From the NCBI GenBank assembly GCA_037447655.1, contig JBBHKE010000294.1, positions 7,501-71,500 of the forward strand: a DNA stretch of 64,000 nucleotides, in the 5' to 3' direction. The first letter of the stretch is position 1; every line of letters begins with the position of its first letter. The stretch is from Zygnema cylindricum. Its lineage: Eukaryota; Streptophyta; Zygnematophyceae; Zygnematales; Zygnemataceae. The position numbers and the translations under genes were made by a program. Below are positions 1-10,800 of the stretch, one piece after another. The notes under the pieces are model-generated. The model saw nothing but the letters and a program-made list of their open reading frames with translations, was not told where the DNA came from and did not search any database.

Positions 1-54
1 TTTATTTTGTAAACATACTTTGTCTTGAATACTTTGTTTCGCATCTTTTTTCAG

Positions 55-2583
55 GCCTTGACTGCATTTAAAGAGGCAGCGGAACGAAATTCGGCGAGTA
101 GTGAAGTATCAGCAAAAATAAAACTTATGACACGGATTTTGAGAGACCAGAAACGAGCTTCGGCGGGGAAAGATGGGGCTCAGAATGGTAAAAAGGAGGG
201 AACAGAGGACAAGCAGGTGAGTTTTTCTGATAAAACCCTGCCTCCCTCCCTCCCTGCCTAGTCCACCAACCATCCATTAGCATTTGCGCACCGGAAACCA
301 CTGTCCTATGAAGGTATTATCAGTGTAAAGGAATTATTAGTGGAAAGGAGTCATTAGTGTAAAGGCCGAATTAAAATGTATGATACTACTCTGTGAATGG
401 TTATTTGAGTGAAGAAATTATTATTGTGGAGATTATATTAGAGTAATGAACTAATGGCGTGGCTGATTCTGAAATATTTAAAGAATTAGCATTAAAAAAA
501 AAAACAGTTAGTTTGGAGTAAAATTTAGGGGCGCTAATATAGTGTCATGGAACCTAATAACGATAGATGATGTAGTTTAATGTAGGGAGATGTGACGACT
601 TGTAGTTCACTCCCGCAAATAGGTTTGCTAAAAACTATTTTGTGATTTTTGTTCAAAAAAAGTTGTGATGGAATTAGTGTTGTAAACGGTAATAATAATG
701 GGCAGTGTACTACTGTTGTAATCACAAAGGTTGAAACCGAGATCTATGTGTGAAGGGTTTTTATAACCATTCATGTAATATGCCACAAGGACGGTATTAC
801 AATATATTCTTTTGATGTTTCATAATTGTTTGTATAAAAAAATTGAGTATTGTTATCTATATCAAGTGCAGTTTGTCAGATACAGATGCTGGATGTATTC
901 TTTAACATTCTTGTTTTGTACCCACTCGATCAATCCTACTCGTTGGCAAACATCAGTGTGGATTTCAGTAACAACCTATAATCAATAAAATCTTTTGTTT
1001 TGATGAATTCATTATTTATTTTTTATGCTCACAAAAAGTGATCGAAGTCAAAAGGAAACAGTACTACAGTATCGACAGTATTTACAGCGTCGACAGTATT
1101 GACAGTATGTGGTATAGGTGAGTTTTGCAGATTGATCCTGTAAGCGAATCAGAAAAGAGAGTGACTTCTTTTCAAACAGATATACTGGAGTCTGCGGTAC
1201 GAGTATGGGAGGAGAGTGAAGGGAAACTAGAACCAAGTGTAAGCTTTTTGGAAAACAAGACAGATGAAAACGGAAAGGAGAAGTTATCAAGGGTCATCAT
1301 TAAGGAGGTGAACAATCAAACCATATTTGTTTTTAACAAAAGTTTTGCTGAACAAGGAAATTAATTTTAATGTTCATTGTTCAATGGGAGATACTTGATA
1401 TAAAGGTGTTCTTTTGTGATAAAATGTTAAATGCTTTTCATGGTTAAGGCAGTTTGTTTTTCTATGTTTCGTAAACTATTTTTTTTTATTGGTGGTATCT
1501 TGGAGTATTTTGGATGTAATATAAGAAAGTGGTTTGTGACATTTCATACATATTTCAGTATCAGTGGGATTAAAAAAAAGTATGCTCAATGTTACAAAGA
1601 TTATATTTAAACCGAGTCATGTTTTTCACCTTGACATTCTTACATTTGTTGTTTCTTGCTCTATTTTGAAAGCCTTATGGAAGAATTAAATAAGCTGTGT
1701 GAATTGCAGGCTTTCATTTCTCCCGAAACGTTCGGCAATTGTTTGTCATTTCTACGACAACATGCAAAAGACATACAAGCGGTCGCAGGTTTTCTTGTGG
1801 TTGGTAGAAAATACATTTCTTTCCCTCAGGTAAGGCTGTCCATGGCTCCAGATTCCACGAACATTTGTATTCAATTTTCTTTCAACCTGCGCAAATTTAG
1901 TTTCACATTGGAGACATTGTTAGTCTCATATCGAAGACATTGGAGTCTCACATTGGAGACATTTGGTGGTCTCAAATTGAAGACGGGTTTAGTGTCACAT
2001 TGGTTACATTGTTAGGCTCATATTGAAGATGTTGTTAGGCTCACGTTGGAGACATTGTTAGTCTCACATTGGAGACATTTGTTAGTGTCACATTGTAGAC
2101 GTTGTTAGTCTCACACTGGAGACATTGTGAGCTTCACATTGGAGACATTGTGGGCCTCAGATTGAAGACATTGTTAGTCTCACATTGAAGACAATGTGAT
2201 CCTCACATCTGAGACATTGTTAATGTGGAGGGACAGGTTTGGAAGGGTCGCGGGGCAAGTACTTGGTCATATGGAGATAGAGATGGTTGTTTTGTTCAAC
2301 TGGAGTCACCTTCCTCACGAAGAGTGTGGTTTATCCCTAGTGAGGACGGAGGAAAAGTGATAGCAAGGTAAAGTTGCAAAACTAAGATTTGATTCTGTTG
2401 ATGGTAGACATGCATTCTGTTCTGGTGGAAAAGGAAAACAGTTAATGTATAATTTTAGCGGTAGTTTGTGGGTCTTATTGTGAAGTTCTAATAGTTTTTA
2501 TCTCGCTTTGTGTTATGTTTTGCAGGGATCCTGTAGAGCTTGATATTGAAACTTTTGCTATCCTTCAACCTCTTTTCCGATAA
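55..2583 (+). CDS. Unrecognised conserved-looking protein, C-terminal part (5' end outside window)
   Basis: Five exons join in frame: 55-216, 1131-1307, 1710-1829, 2237-2367 and 2526-2583 (TAA), giving the last 215 residues. All internal junctions are GT-AG and the phases match (0, 0, 0, 2). The first visible exon starts after a splice acceptor, so the N-terminus lies upstream of the window. The visible part begins with a charged, probably helical stretch (ALTAFKEAAERN...), passes a polar linker rich in Glu/Lys, and ends in a compact region with motifs FLVVGRKYISFPQ, GCFVQLESP and WFIPSEDGG before the C-terminus ILQPLFR. No signal peptide or membrane segment is visible in this part. I do not recognise the family. 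The intron before exon 4 holds a 23-bp minisatellite. Confidence is good that it is a gene, low for function. Confidence 0.7.
217..1130. other. First visible intron of the unrecognised gene, with inverted-repeat transposon fragments
   Basis: This 914-bp intron contains fragments of the small MITE family. One end-like sequence, taataacgatagatgatgta, lies near 554-573, and another end, aataatgggcagtgta, near 694-709, both resembling the common right terminus. A run ACAGTATCGACAGTATT...GACAGTAT lies near 1060-1110. No coding sequence is evident. Confidence 0.5.
1901..2223 (+). repeat. 23-bp minisatellite, about 14 units, most hairpin-forming
   Basis: The intron between exons 3 and 4 of the first gene carries about 14 tandem, imperfect units of about 23 bp with the core GTCTCACATTGGAGACATTG. 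Many units contain GTCTC and GAGAC as an inverted repeat around a 6-base centre, so these could form a short stem-loop. Units diverge by a few bases each, which points to an old array. Confidence 0.85.
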
Positions 2584-3430
2584 TTAGAAAAAAGTGCTCA
2601 AAGTTCGATATTGGGCTTTTCCTTACAGAAGTCTGTCAGATTGTCACCAGAAGTTTTACCAATCTCTGTGCTGGAAACATTCTCTTTTTGTTGTCAGCTA
2701 TGGTAGATTGCCATCCATGGCCCAGCTGTGCTGTTCACCTTCGGGCTCGATTCTGAAAGAAAGCATATTGTGGATGTACCTTGTTTGTGAATGTACTTAG
2801 TTGAATCATTTTGTGAATGTACTCTGTTGAGCATTTTGTGGAGTTGCTTTGTTGTTCTTTACAGATCTGATAATATGGTGCAGAATTGACAATTTCTAAA
2901 TGAATCGATATGCAATATGGAGATGGCGGCTTATAAAACCTTTTCTACTGTTATATGGGGATCTCACATACGGATAAGTAAGAGAAGGAACATGTGGTCA
3001 AGCAACCTTGACTGCCGAAGTGCTGTTTGACAAAATGACTTCCTCTTCCTTCTTATGTTTGCTATGGTAACAGTACTTCGTAAGTTATCTGGAATAGTCG
3101 TGATCGTGACAGGCACCGCTTTGTTTAAGCAGGGCTGATTTGTGGCTTCATTGTCTTGTCACACAAAACCACTTGCAACAAATCAACTCTGGGCATGACA
3201 TTCTGTATCTAGTTTTTAAGTTCACCCACGAAAAAGTACGTTTTGATATCAACAATTCTGTCTCTCTGTAGTTGTTATTGGACCCATTAGCACAGCGAAA
3301 GTTACTAAAGATCCTTTCCAAACCTGCTTTGTCTAAAAGGCATAATCAGGCAATATATTTTAGGAATCATGAAACAATCCACTGACCTTTGTTAAGAAAG
3401 TGTCATGGTAAGCACGGGTTTCTTCTTTCT

Positions 3431-3437
3431 TGTGCGC

Positions 3438-3478
<41 letters not shown>
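3431..3478 (+). repeat. (GT)n microsatellite
   Basis: About 24 TG dinucleotides, preceded by GCGCGCG. Confidence 0.95.
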
Positions 3479-3601
3479 TGTCCTTAGTTGCTCGGAATAC
3501 ACGGGGACCAGAAAAAAACAAGCCAAAATCCCAGTGGAAGGCATCATCCTAAGTCAAAAAAAAAAAAAAAAAAAAAAAACAAAGGGGAAAAACTAAAAAA
3601 A

Positions 3602-3611
3602 NNNNNNNNNN
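3602..3611. other. Assembly gap (10 N)
   Basis: Ten N follow a poly-A run. A round 10-N gap often stands for unknown length, so missing sequence, including 3' exons of MRTO4, could lie here. Confidence 0.9.
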
Positions 3612-3737
3612 ATATTGGCGATATATCGCGATAATTTGGTTTTCGATATATCGAAGCGATATATCGATTATCGGGTACCTGAAATTCGATATATATCGAA
3701 TATCGGCAAAAGGTCCTCGATACCCAACACTACTAAT
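3612..3737. repeat. CGATATATCG-rich dispersed repeat, copy 1
   Basis: The segment is dense in self-complementary CGATATATCG/TCGATATA words and ends in GGTCCTCGATACCCAACAC. A second copy lies at 36828-36946 and ends the same way (CCGATACACAACAC). The reverse complement of the shared end, GTGTTGGGTATCGAGG, looks like a transposon terminus, probably of a non-autonomous hAT-type element. The left end is cut by the assembly gap. Confidence 0.6.
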
Positions 3738-3900
3738 TACATCTAATTTAATTAAGTGACCCATAGTAAGTGTGTTAATAACACTATATTCGTTAAGTGG
3801 ATCATTGTGAGCCTCGTGGCAAAACACAATTTTGTGTATTCAATACTAAAACCGATTTAGCGCTAATAGTTTTCTAACTCTACCGGCAATGTAAGGTGTA
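3738..3900. mobile_element. Degenerate short MITE (family B)
   Basis: Internal words match other family B copies: GTGACCCATAGTAAG, GAGCCTCGTGGCAAAACA, GCGCTAATAG. Termini are worn. Confidence 0.5.
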
Positions 3901-4239
3901 GGATTGGTATATACAACATTTTTGAAATCATTTTCTGTTCATATCGCTCTGGTTTTTGATACCCGAAATGAGACACCAAACCAGACAAAAAAACAAAAGA
4001 ATTTGAGAAAAAAGTCGAAGAGTTGTAGCATTCAAGGCCATTTTCCATTATTGATCAACTTCTTATAAAAGCTGATACACTTCAATTGAATACTGCTGAT
4101 TTCTATTGCAGTCAAATGGGTCAAGAAACGTTACCAATTTATGCGCAATGTAACCTCAAGGATACATTGTGAGGGAAACATAATCACCAGATTTCTTATA
4201 AAAACATTCGACAAAGACAAAAATCCTATTTGTTCCATT

Positions 4240-4320
4240 AATTAAGGAGAGAGAGAGAGAAAGGGATAGACGGGAGAGGAAGAAAGAGAGATGAGGGAGA
4301 GGGAGAGGGAGAGAGAGGAA
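4240..4320 (+). repeat. GA-rich microsatellite
   Basis: Interrupted GAGAGA/GAGGGA run. Confidence 0.85.
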
Positions 4321-4421
4321 ATAAATGAAGAGATTCACACTTTTACATCCTGCCCATGTTGTCTCTATATTGATTGCAATTGTAATGTTACGGACGGGTT
4401 ATGAGGTCTTGCTTTCAATAC

Positions 4422-6501
4422 CTCGCTTAGTTTGTGAGTACCATCCCTAAAAGCATCTGCTTCTCCTCTCCCCATTGCCACCTGTAACACTTTATTTGCT
4501 CCAAGGAAAAATCTGCAAAACAAGCCTTTTGAACTTTGTCTATCAACTCTGGCCAGCCACAAGTGCAAAAATATATCTTCCCAACTCTTAATCAAACAAC
4601 TCAATAAGGAAGAATGTGAATCAGTCAAACAACTCAAAAGGGAGGACTCAATAAGGAGGATAGTTAATTAGTCTGACAACTTAATATGGAGGAACCTTGA
4701 TTAGTGAAACAACTCCATAGGAGGAATGTTGATTAGTCTGACAACTTAAAATGGAAGAATGCTAATTAGTCAAAAATCTCAATAAGGAGGAATATAACTA
4801 GACCGACAACTTAAGATGGAGGAACGTTAACTAACTCAACTTGGTAATTAAGATTTTGAGTGGGAAATAAAACAGCTATAATCTTATAGTCCACCAGCAA
4901 GCTCCAATGACCCATTCATCATACAAACTCCCATATGCATTTACAACCGAGGTTTTCCTATACATGATAGAAATGTATGCATAAACTCCTCATAAGTATA
5001 CAAAAATATATGATAAATGCTTCATATTGCTGCTCACATTTTCAAACTTCAAAACAACATCTTAATACGACAGATATAACCCTCAAAAGAAATTGTCCTC
5101 CAACAGAGAGGAGAGGGAGAGTGGGAGAGGGAGAGTGGGAGAGGGAGTGGGGGAGGGAGAGTGGGAGAGGGAGAGGGAAAGGGAGGGGGAGAAGGAGAGG
5201 GAGCGGGAGAGAAGGAGGGAGAGGGACAGAGTGAGCCAATCGCTATTTGTATTAAACATTTTTTAGGCGATAAAGTACTTTTCCTCACTACATTTCTTTC
5301 CAAAATCACAATCGAAAGGCAAACAAATAACTTTTGATTGCCCAGCCCAAAAAAAAAATCCAACGGTTGGAAATAAAGTTAAACGCATTAAACTGCCCGG
5401 AAAAATATCTAACCCTAATAACGATAAACAGTGTAGAGCAAGCAATATACAGAAGGAAGAGAAAGAAAAAAACTTAATAATGACAAAAACAAGGTTTTTT
5501 TTTTAATTTACAATATTTGTAAGGGTTTTTAGGGTAAAATTGACCGAAAAAGGTAGGGGTAAAAACGTTTTGCCCTAAACTAAAGTAACAAGGGCGTTGA
5601 GCAAAAAGACACCAAGAAGAGGGAGAGGGAGAGGGAGAAGGTGAGGGAGAGGGAGAGGGAGAAGGAGAGGGAGAGGGAGAGGGAGAGGGAGAAGGTAAGG
5701 GAGAGGAAGAGGGAGAGGGAGAGGGAGAGGGAGAGGGAGAGGGAAAGGAAAAAGTAGAGGGAAAGGGAGAAAAAGAGGTCCAAAATCTGTCAACCTTTTC
5801 CACTTTTTGGCTTTTTCCTTTGTCAAAAAAAAAAAAAAAAAAAGGAAAACAAGTCACCTGGAGCTGTCTTTTAGCTCTTCCCTCAGCTCCTTGAACTTGG
5901 TATTCCTCATGTTCTCAAATTCAAAGATGTAAACTTCTCGGTATTCGTCGAAACATTTCCGTACAGCTCCAACAATGCTCTCCTTGTGCTCCCTTGTCTT
6001 TTTCTCCGTCTTAGATAATGTCACTGCAAAACGACAAAAAAGTCAAAAAGGTCAAAAAGGTCAAAAAGGTCAAAAAGACAAAAAAAGGTCAAAAAAGGCA
6101 AAAGGGGAAAAAGGAAGGTCTCGGAGAAGGGGAGGAGGAGGGGAAGGGGGAGGGGCGGGGGGGGGGAGGGAAGGAGAGGGAGAGGAAGAAAAAAAAAATG
6201 AACTCATTCATCCTTTATTATGACTATTGAAAACTCTAGGCTTGAAAAAAAATTATCTCCGAATTGTCCCAAAAAATTGACCACAGTATGAAATCAAGAG
6301 GAAAAAAAAAGACCTCCCTATACTGCCACGTCATATTGCAACGTCATCATTTTTTTTTTAAACAAGTCAATCTTTTACAAATATTTCAATTTTCTCGGCC
6401 CAATTTTCTCTTCCTAAACAAAAAAAAATAAAGAAAAAAAAGTAAAAAAAAAAGCAAAAAAAAAGAAACTTACCGAGTCTATTACGCTTAGATTTCGGCA
6501 T
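4422..6501 (-). CDS. MRTO4: mRNA turnover protein 4 homologue (ribosome assembly factor), 5' exons only
   Basis: Three exons join in frame on the - strand: 6501-6474 (MPKSKRNRL), 6023-5858 and 4512-4422, giving the first 95 residues. The reading matches the MRTO4/Mrt4 N-terminus closely: MPKSKRN, then LSKTEKKTREHKESIV, the FENMRNTKFKELR segment and FFLGANKVLQVAMG. Mrt4 is a nucleolar paralogue of the stalk protein P0/uL10. It holds the P0 site on pre-60S subunits and is exchanged for P0 later. Family members are about 215-240 residues, so more than half is missing. The exon after KLSE (a GT donor follows) was not found down to 2584. It may lie in the 10-N gap, or the gene may be broken. Intron 2 contains a 33-bp minisatellite and purine repeats. 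Confidence 0.85.
4587..4845. repeat. 33-bp minisatellite in MRTO4 intron 2
   Basis: About seven degenerate units of 32-33 bp repeat the pattern CAACTTAATATGGAGGAA...GATTAGTCTGA. The array begins about 75 bp from the exon 3 acceptor. Confidence 0.75.
5105..5232 (+). repeat. (GAGGGA)n-type purine repeat
   Basis: Imperfect GAGGGAGAGTGGGAGAGGGA run in MRTO4 intron 2. Confidence 0.9.
5320..5440. mobile_element. MITE right-end fragment
   Basis: Contains the words AAAAAATCCAACGG, AAACTGCCCGGAAAA and ends CTAATAACGATAAACAGTGTA. The same arrangement occurs at 33925-34002, so this is a dispersed element end. Confidence 0.5.
5618..5770 (+). repeat. (GAGGGA)n purine repeat
   Basis: About 20 hexamers with few interruptions, in MRTO4 intron 2 and close to exon 2. 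Confidence 0.9.
6037..6110 (+). repeat. GTCAAAAAG tandem repeat
   Basis: Five or more units of about 9-10 bp (GTCAAAAAG) in MRTO4 intron 1, directly upstream of the exon 2 acceptor. Confidence 0.85.
6111..6192 (+). repeat. G/A-rich low-complexity tract
   Basis: GGAGGAGGGG...GAGAGGGAGAGG run following the GTCAAAAAG array. Confidence 0.85.
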
Positions 6502-6899
6502 TTTGTTTCTTTGAAAAAAAAGTCAAATTTATTTATGGAGGTATAAGATTTTTTAATACACTTATATTTCTACTTTTAAAAATTGTCAAACAGTCTCTAA
6601 CCAGAAATGAAAAAAAACAAAAAAAACAAAAAAAGTCGTTTTTTTGGTAGTCTTGGCAGCAAAAAAGGCAACAAATAAGTCTTCCTTTCTCGCTTTATTT
6701 ATTATTTTTTCTTTCTCTTTTTCCTTGTAAAGCAATAAAAATAAATAAAAAATAACAAATTTGAAATCAAGAAGTTATGAATCAACCAAGCTGGGGTTTG
6801 GGTTTTACAAAGATTAGGGTTAAGAACACATTCAAAGTTTTTGTTGAATTATTTTCGACTCTGACCGTAAAATACTAAAATATAAAAATTTCATCGATA

Positions 6900-7130
6900 A
6901 CACTAAATAACGCACTGTATCAAAAGTGAAAAAACTACTAAATTAGTGCGGTTAAGTTATTCTGCCGTAGGCGCACTAAATGGGAAGTGCATACAGTACG
7001 TACAGCACGGTCTAATCCGCACTGATTATACGCACTGAATCTACGCAATGATTATGCGCACTCGGTTTACGCACTGAAAGTGCGCACTGAATTTACGCAC
7101 TGAATGTATTAAAAGTGAAACAACTACAGT
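6900..7130 (+). repeat. CGCACTGAA short-motif cluster
   Basis: The word (A/T)CGCACTGAA recurs about seven times with variable spacing. The flanks are a direct repeat: CGCACTGTATCAAAAGTGAA near 6910 and CGCACTGAATGTATTAAAAG near 7096. Confidence 0.65.
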
Positions 7131-7150
7131 ACAGTACAGAACAGTACAGT

Positions 7151-7702
7151 ACAGTACACCGCCAATCGTTATTAGCGTGTAAGTTTTTTTAGCGTATAAA
7201 AATAATTACCGTGGTGTACGCTATTTAAGAATTTGAAAATTTTGGAAAAAATCATACATTCTAATTGTTTGGTTATGGTAATTTGGATCTTTGAAAAAAC
7301 AAATGTCGGTCGCAAACATGCTTACACTATTATAGGTCTTCGTACAAAATCTGACAAATTGTACACAAGTTGTACATTCACACGGTCGAAACGCGGCTGT
7401 CGGACGAATATGTGCGAGCGGGAATTTTTACGACCTGGTTTTTTTTCCTTTTTAGAACGCACGTTCTCATGCGTCCACGGTTACTAAAACTAATTTATTG
7501 TACTTTTTAACTTAAAAAGGTACATTTATGTACGGTCTGACACTGACCGTACACCACTCTATTTAAGAGACATCGTACTGAAAATAACCCTAAATAGAAT
7601 AAAGAAAAAAATAGAATGAACTACACTAATGGAGAATAAAAAAAAAAAAAAGCGGGACGGAATTAGCGTACACAACGCTAATAACGATTGGCGGTGTACT
7701 GT
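7151..7702. mobile_element. MITE family A, copy 1 (552 bp)
   Basis: Terminal inverted repeats read ACAGTACACCGCCAATCG at the left and its complement at the right. A related copy of 572 bp lies at 31651-32222, with clear similarity along the whole length. There is no credible transposase, so it is non-autonomous. An internal perfect 9-bp inverted repeat, TGTACGGTC ... GACCGTACA (7529-7553), is conserved in both copies. The target duplication is unclear because both ends sit in GTACAGTAC-type palindromic sequence. Confidence 0.85.
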
Positions 7703-7804
7703 ACTGAACCTGCAGGATTGTCCGCCATGACCTAACTTTTAAGAAAAACCTACAGCAGCTAAAACCTCGTGGCTCTTTTCTCTCCCACTCTTTCTCTTCT
7801 CCCC

Positions 7805-10800
7805 ATGTCCTCAGCCATGGGTACCCTTCCCGCCTGCGCCTGCCTCCAAGTAGGAGCTCAACGCCGCTCCACTCTCCTCCTCCTTCCCTCGTTTAAAAAA
7901 ATCTCCCTGCGATCTCTTCTTTCTTCCACCTCAAACCCTCTCACTTCTTCTTTTCACAACCAAAGTCTCAGAAACCATGGCTGTCACTCTTCCATGCTTA
8001 AAACTCTTCAATTTCCTCAAAATCCTTCCACACTATCTTGGAATTGGTCTCAAACAAGGAGCCATAGTTTACACATGTGGAGAAGAGGAGACCGAGCAAG
8101 AATGGCTGTTGCAGCTACATTGTCCACAGCTAACAATGTGGAACACTCTAATTCCGGTAAAACCTCATTCTTGGACAAATGTTAATTATGTCGATCAAAA
8201 CTGCCACACTAATTTCGGTAAAACCAATTCTTGCAGAAATGTTGGTAATGTTGATCAAAACCGACTCATTCATTCCTGTCAAACCTTATTCTTGAACAAA
8301 TGTCAACAATGTTGATCAAAACCGTTCTGAATTTGATTCTAGGGATTATATTTGTCTTATTTGCTCTTGGTTCCTTATTTTCATAAGGAACATGCATTCA
8401 AACATGCCACGATTTTCTAATGGCTACAAATACCACTATTAAACCATCAGTTAGTAAACATTCTACAAAATTTGCTCTTGGAGCGGTATATAGTGTGCCA
8501 CACAAAGCTCATTAGCGTATGGTTTTACTTCAAAAGCGTATTTCATGTGAAAATTCAAAACAAGCAATAAGCTTCTATACATAATTTAATAAATGAGCAA
8601 TTGGAAGTGTAGGTATGCAAACGTGTCCTAGACAGGATGTCTCATTTTCCTCAAGCCTCAAATTACACAACTTAAACCATTTTAATTAATGGGTCAAAAT
8701 CCTAATTTAAATGTGTCAGAATAATTTGTTTTACATTAGAGCTAGGACTATTTCGATTATTGTAAAGGTTTTTTCATTGAGTGATTGCTCGGATGCCACA
8801 TTAATTTTATGGTGGTTTGGAGTAAACAGGAAGCTCTTCTGTGAATGTATTCCCACTAGGAGAGGAACTCCCGAAAGTTTTCAGCTTTGAAGAGGAAGAG
8901 AACATATACAAATGGTAAAGTCTAGCTCTATTCATCCTAATAGGCAAATTTGCATTGACAACAACATTGTCATTCTCTTGACCAAGTCCATCGTATTTTG
9001 TTACTCTTGTAACTCCTCACAACACATAGACTGTTAATATTTAAATTAATTGGAGACAATGCAGAGACCTTGGACAAAGGATAGAGTCGAGGTAGGTAAT
9101 CTGTAAGAGGTTCTCACATTTCATTAGAGTCTGGATGGAGGTGACAGGTGGGAGTCCAATGGATACTTCAGTCCGAGAGAGGACGCAGAGGGAGAGTCTT
9201 TTGTCATTTCAATGCCACCTCCCAACGTGACTGGTGCCCTTCACATGGGCCATGCAATGTTTGTTACACTTGAGGTTTGTTTCCAATTACTAACCTTCAA
9301 CAATTTACTCCGGAAGATTATACTTCTATTGTAATCCTATCTTCTAGCTGCACTTTGTTGACGAAAAGCTCCTCTCATGTTCACTACCACCGAGTTCTTC
9401 TTCAAACTTGACAAAGTGATGATCGTGAAGTATCTCAGTAGAGCACATTAGACTTAACGCATTAGACTTATTGAGATAGAGAGTCAGGTGAAGGACAAAA
9501 TGAGGAGCTTTTTCTTCTGTATGGGTACAGGATATCATGGCACGTCATTGGCGTATGAGGGGCCGTCCCACTCTTTGGTTGCCTGGAACTGACCATGCTG
9601 GTATCGCCACTCAGGTGTGTATAAAGTGATGCATTCACTCTACTGAGGATTGTGGGTTACTCATCGTTTTTTTTTCCTTTTCTAAGGTTTTCCTCTTATT
9701 TCCTTTTCTCTATCTATTTTTTCCGGTAGTCTTTGCTTTGGTAAAATTGCAAAATAAATAGAAGCCTTTGCATGCCACCTAGGCATAGCCAGAAATAGCC
9801 GCCTTCTCTGAAGAGATTCCACGAACAGTATACAACATAAAATAGCGCTAATAATGCTAGTTGATTTTATCTTAACGCTATTTCTGTAAGCCATTGAAAA
9901 TTGTCCACATCGCTTACACCCAATTTAGAGTCAGTAACACTTAAATAAACCCTCGCTTTATATTGCTTAACGTTAATAGCAGTTCACTGTGTAGTCCATG
10001 CCTCTTTGATTTTTGGTGTATCTTGAAAACGTTGGTGGTTCAAGGATGCGTCTGCCTTGTATTTGTTTGATTATATTCAGGTACAAGGACGATCCAAGAG
10101 TGAAGTGGTTATTTTTGGCTTTGAGGCTTTAATTTTTTGTTGGTTCACCAATCTATTGGTGGCATTTCCACCGTGTAATGCCTAACCCATGGATTTTTTT
10201 GATGAATCTTTTGGTGTCTAAAATATGTCTTTTCTCTTTTATCTCTTATTGCTGGTACAAATTTCTTGACGTTTGGAGTTTTTGTGCGGGCCTCATTATT
10301 GGTATTGACTGTATCAATTTTGGATGCTACACCATGAATCGTTATTAATGTTAATAACACTGATTCGGTGCCAATGTTTTTTGGCCCTTGGGTATAAAAT
10401 ACTGTGAATAATGCTATATTTTTTCTTTACGGTAATTTGGTAAGCGGTCCGAAGCTGTCTATGTAGCTCGGACCTAACTTAGAATAGATAACACTAAAAT
10501 AAACCCCACACTATATATTTCTTAATGCCAATAAAGATTCACGATGTAATGTTTTGAGGCCCATGGTTGAGTGCCTATTACAGTAATCTTTTTTTTGCAT
10601 ATGGAACTGGCATGCACCATAATGTTTTTATAGTGTATCTTCTCATAATTTTAAGGGTTATTATACATTTTGATGAGATGCATTTGTACCGAGTGTGTTT
10701 GGTTGGCTCCTCCTATTTTTTTATTCCTGTCTTTCTTTAGGAATGCCGACAATGTTGAGTTATTCATTTCTCGGTGTTAGTCTCTCTCCAGTTGTTATGG

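Larger units (their letters stand above)
2584..4421. other. Spacer between converging genes; missing MRTO4 exons expected here
   Basis: The first gene ends at 2583 and the last recognised MRTO4 exon ends at 4422. The spacer holds a GT microsatellite, a poly-A run, an assembly gap and two repeat segments. On the - strand a possible acceptor near 2720 is followed by a short open reading stretch, but it does not resemble MRTO4. I see no supported gene. Confidence 0.5.
6502..7804. promoter_or_regulatory. Divergent upstream region of MRTO4 and ValRS
   Basis: The region separates two start codons pointing away from each other and should hold both promoters. It contains a cluster of ACGCACTGAA-like words (6900-7130) and a complete 552-bp MITE (7151-7702). 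Only about 100 bp lie between the MITE and the ValRS start codon. No TATA box stands out. Confidence 0.5.

Noticed and set aside
1901-2223. Regularly spaced repeats reminiscent of a CRISPR array
   Set aside because: Units are directly tandem without unique spacers, degenerate, and lie in the intron of a spliced eukaryotic gene.
2594-2800. Minus-strand stretch IEPEGEQHSWAMDGNLP after a possible acceptor as the last MRTO4 exon
   Set aside because: It does not resemble the MRTO4 C-terminus and intermediate exons are missing, so the link is unsupported.
5474-5857. 127-residue Pro/Ser-rich open frame on the - strand
   Set aside because: Translation of the GAGGGA microsatellite and adjacent poly-A; no conserved features.
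7769-7804. Upstream extension of the ValRS frame beginning at a GTG
   Set aside because: The frame is open but starts at a non-ATG codon; the ATG at 7805 (or 7817) is the plausible start.
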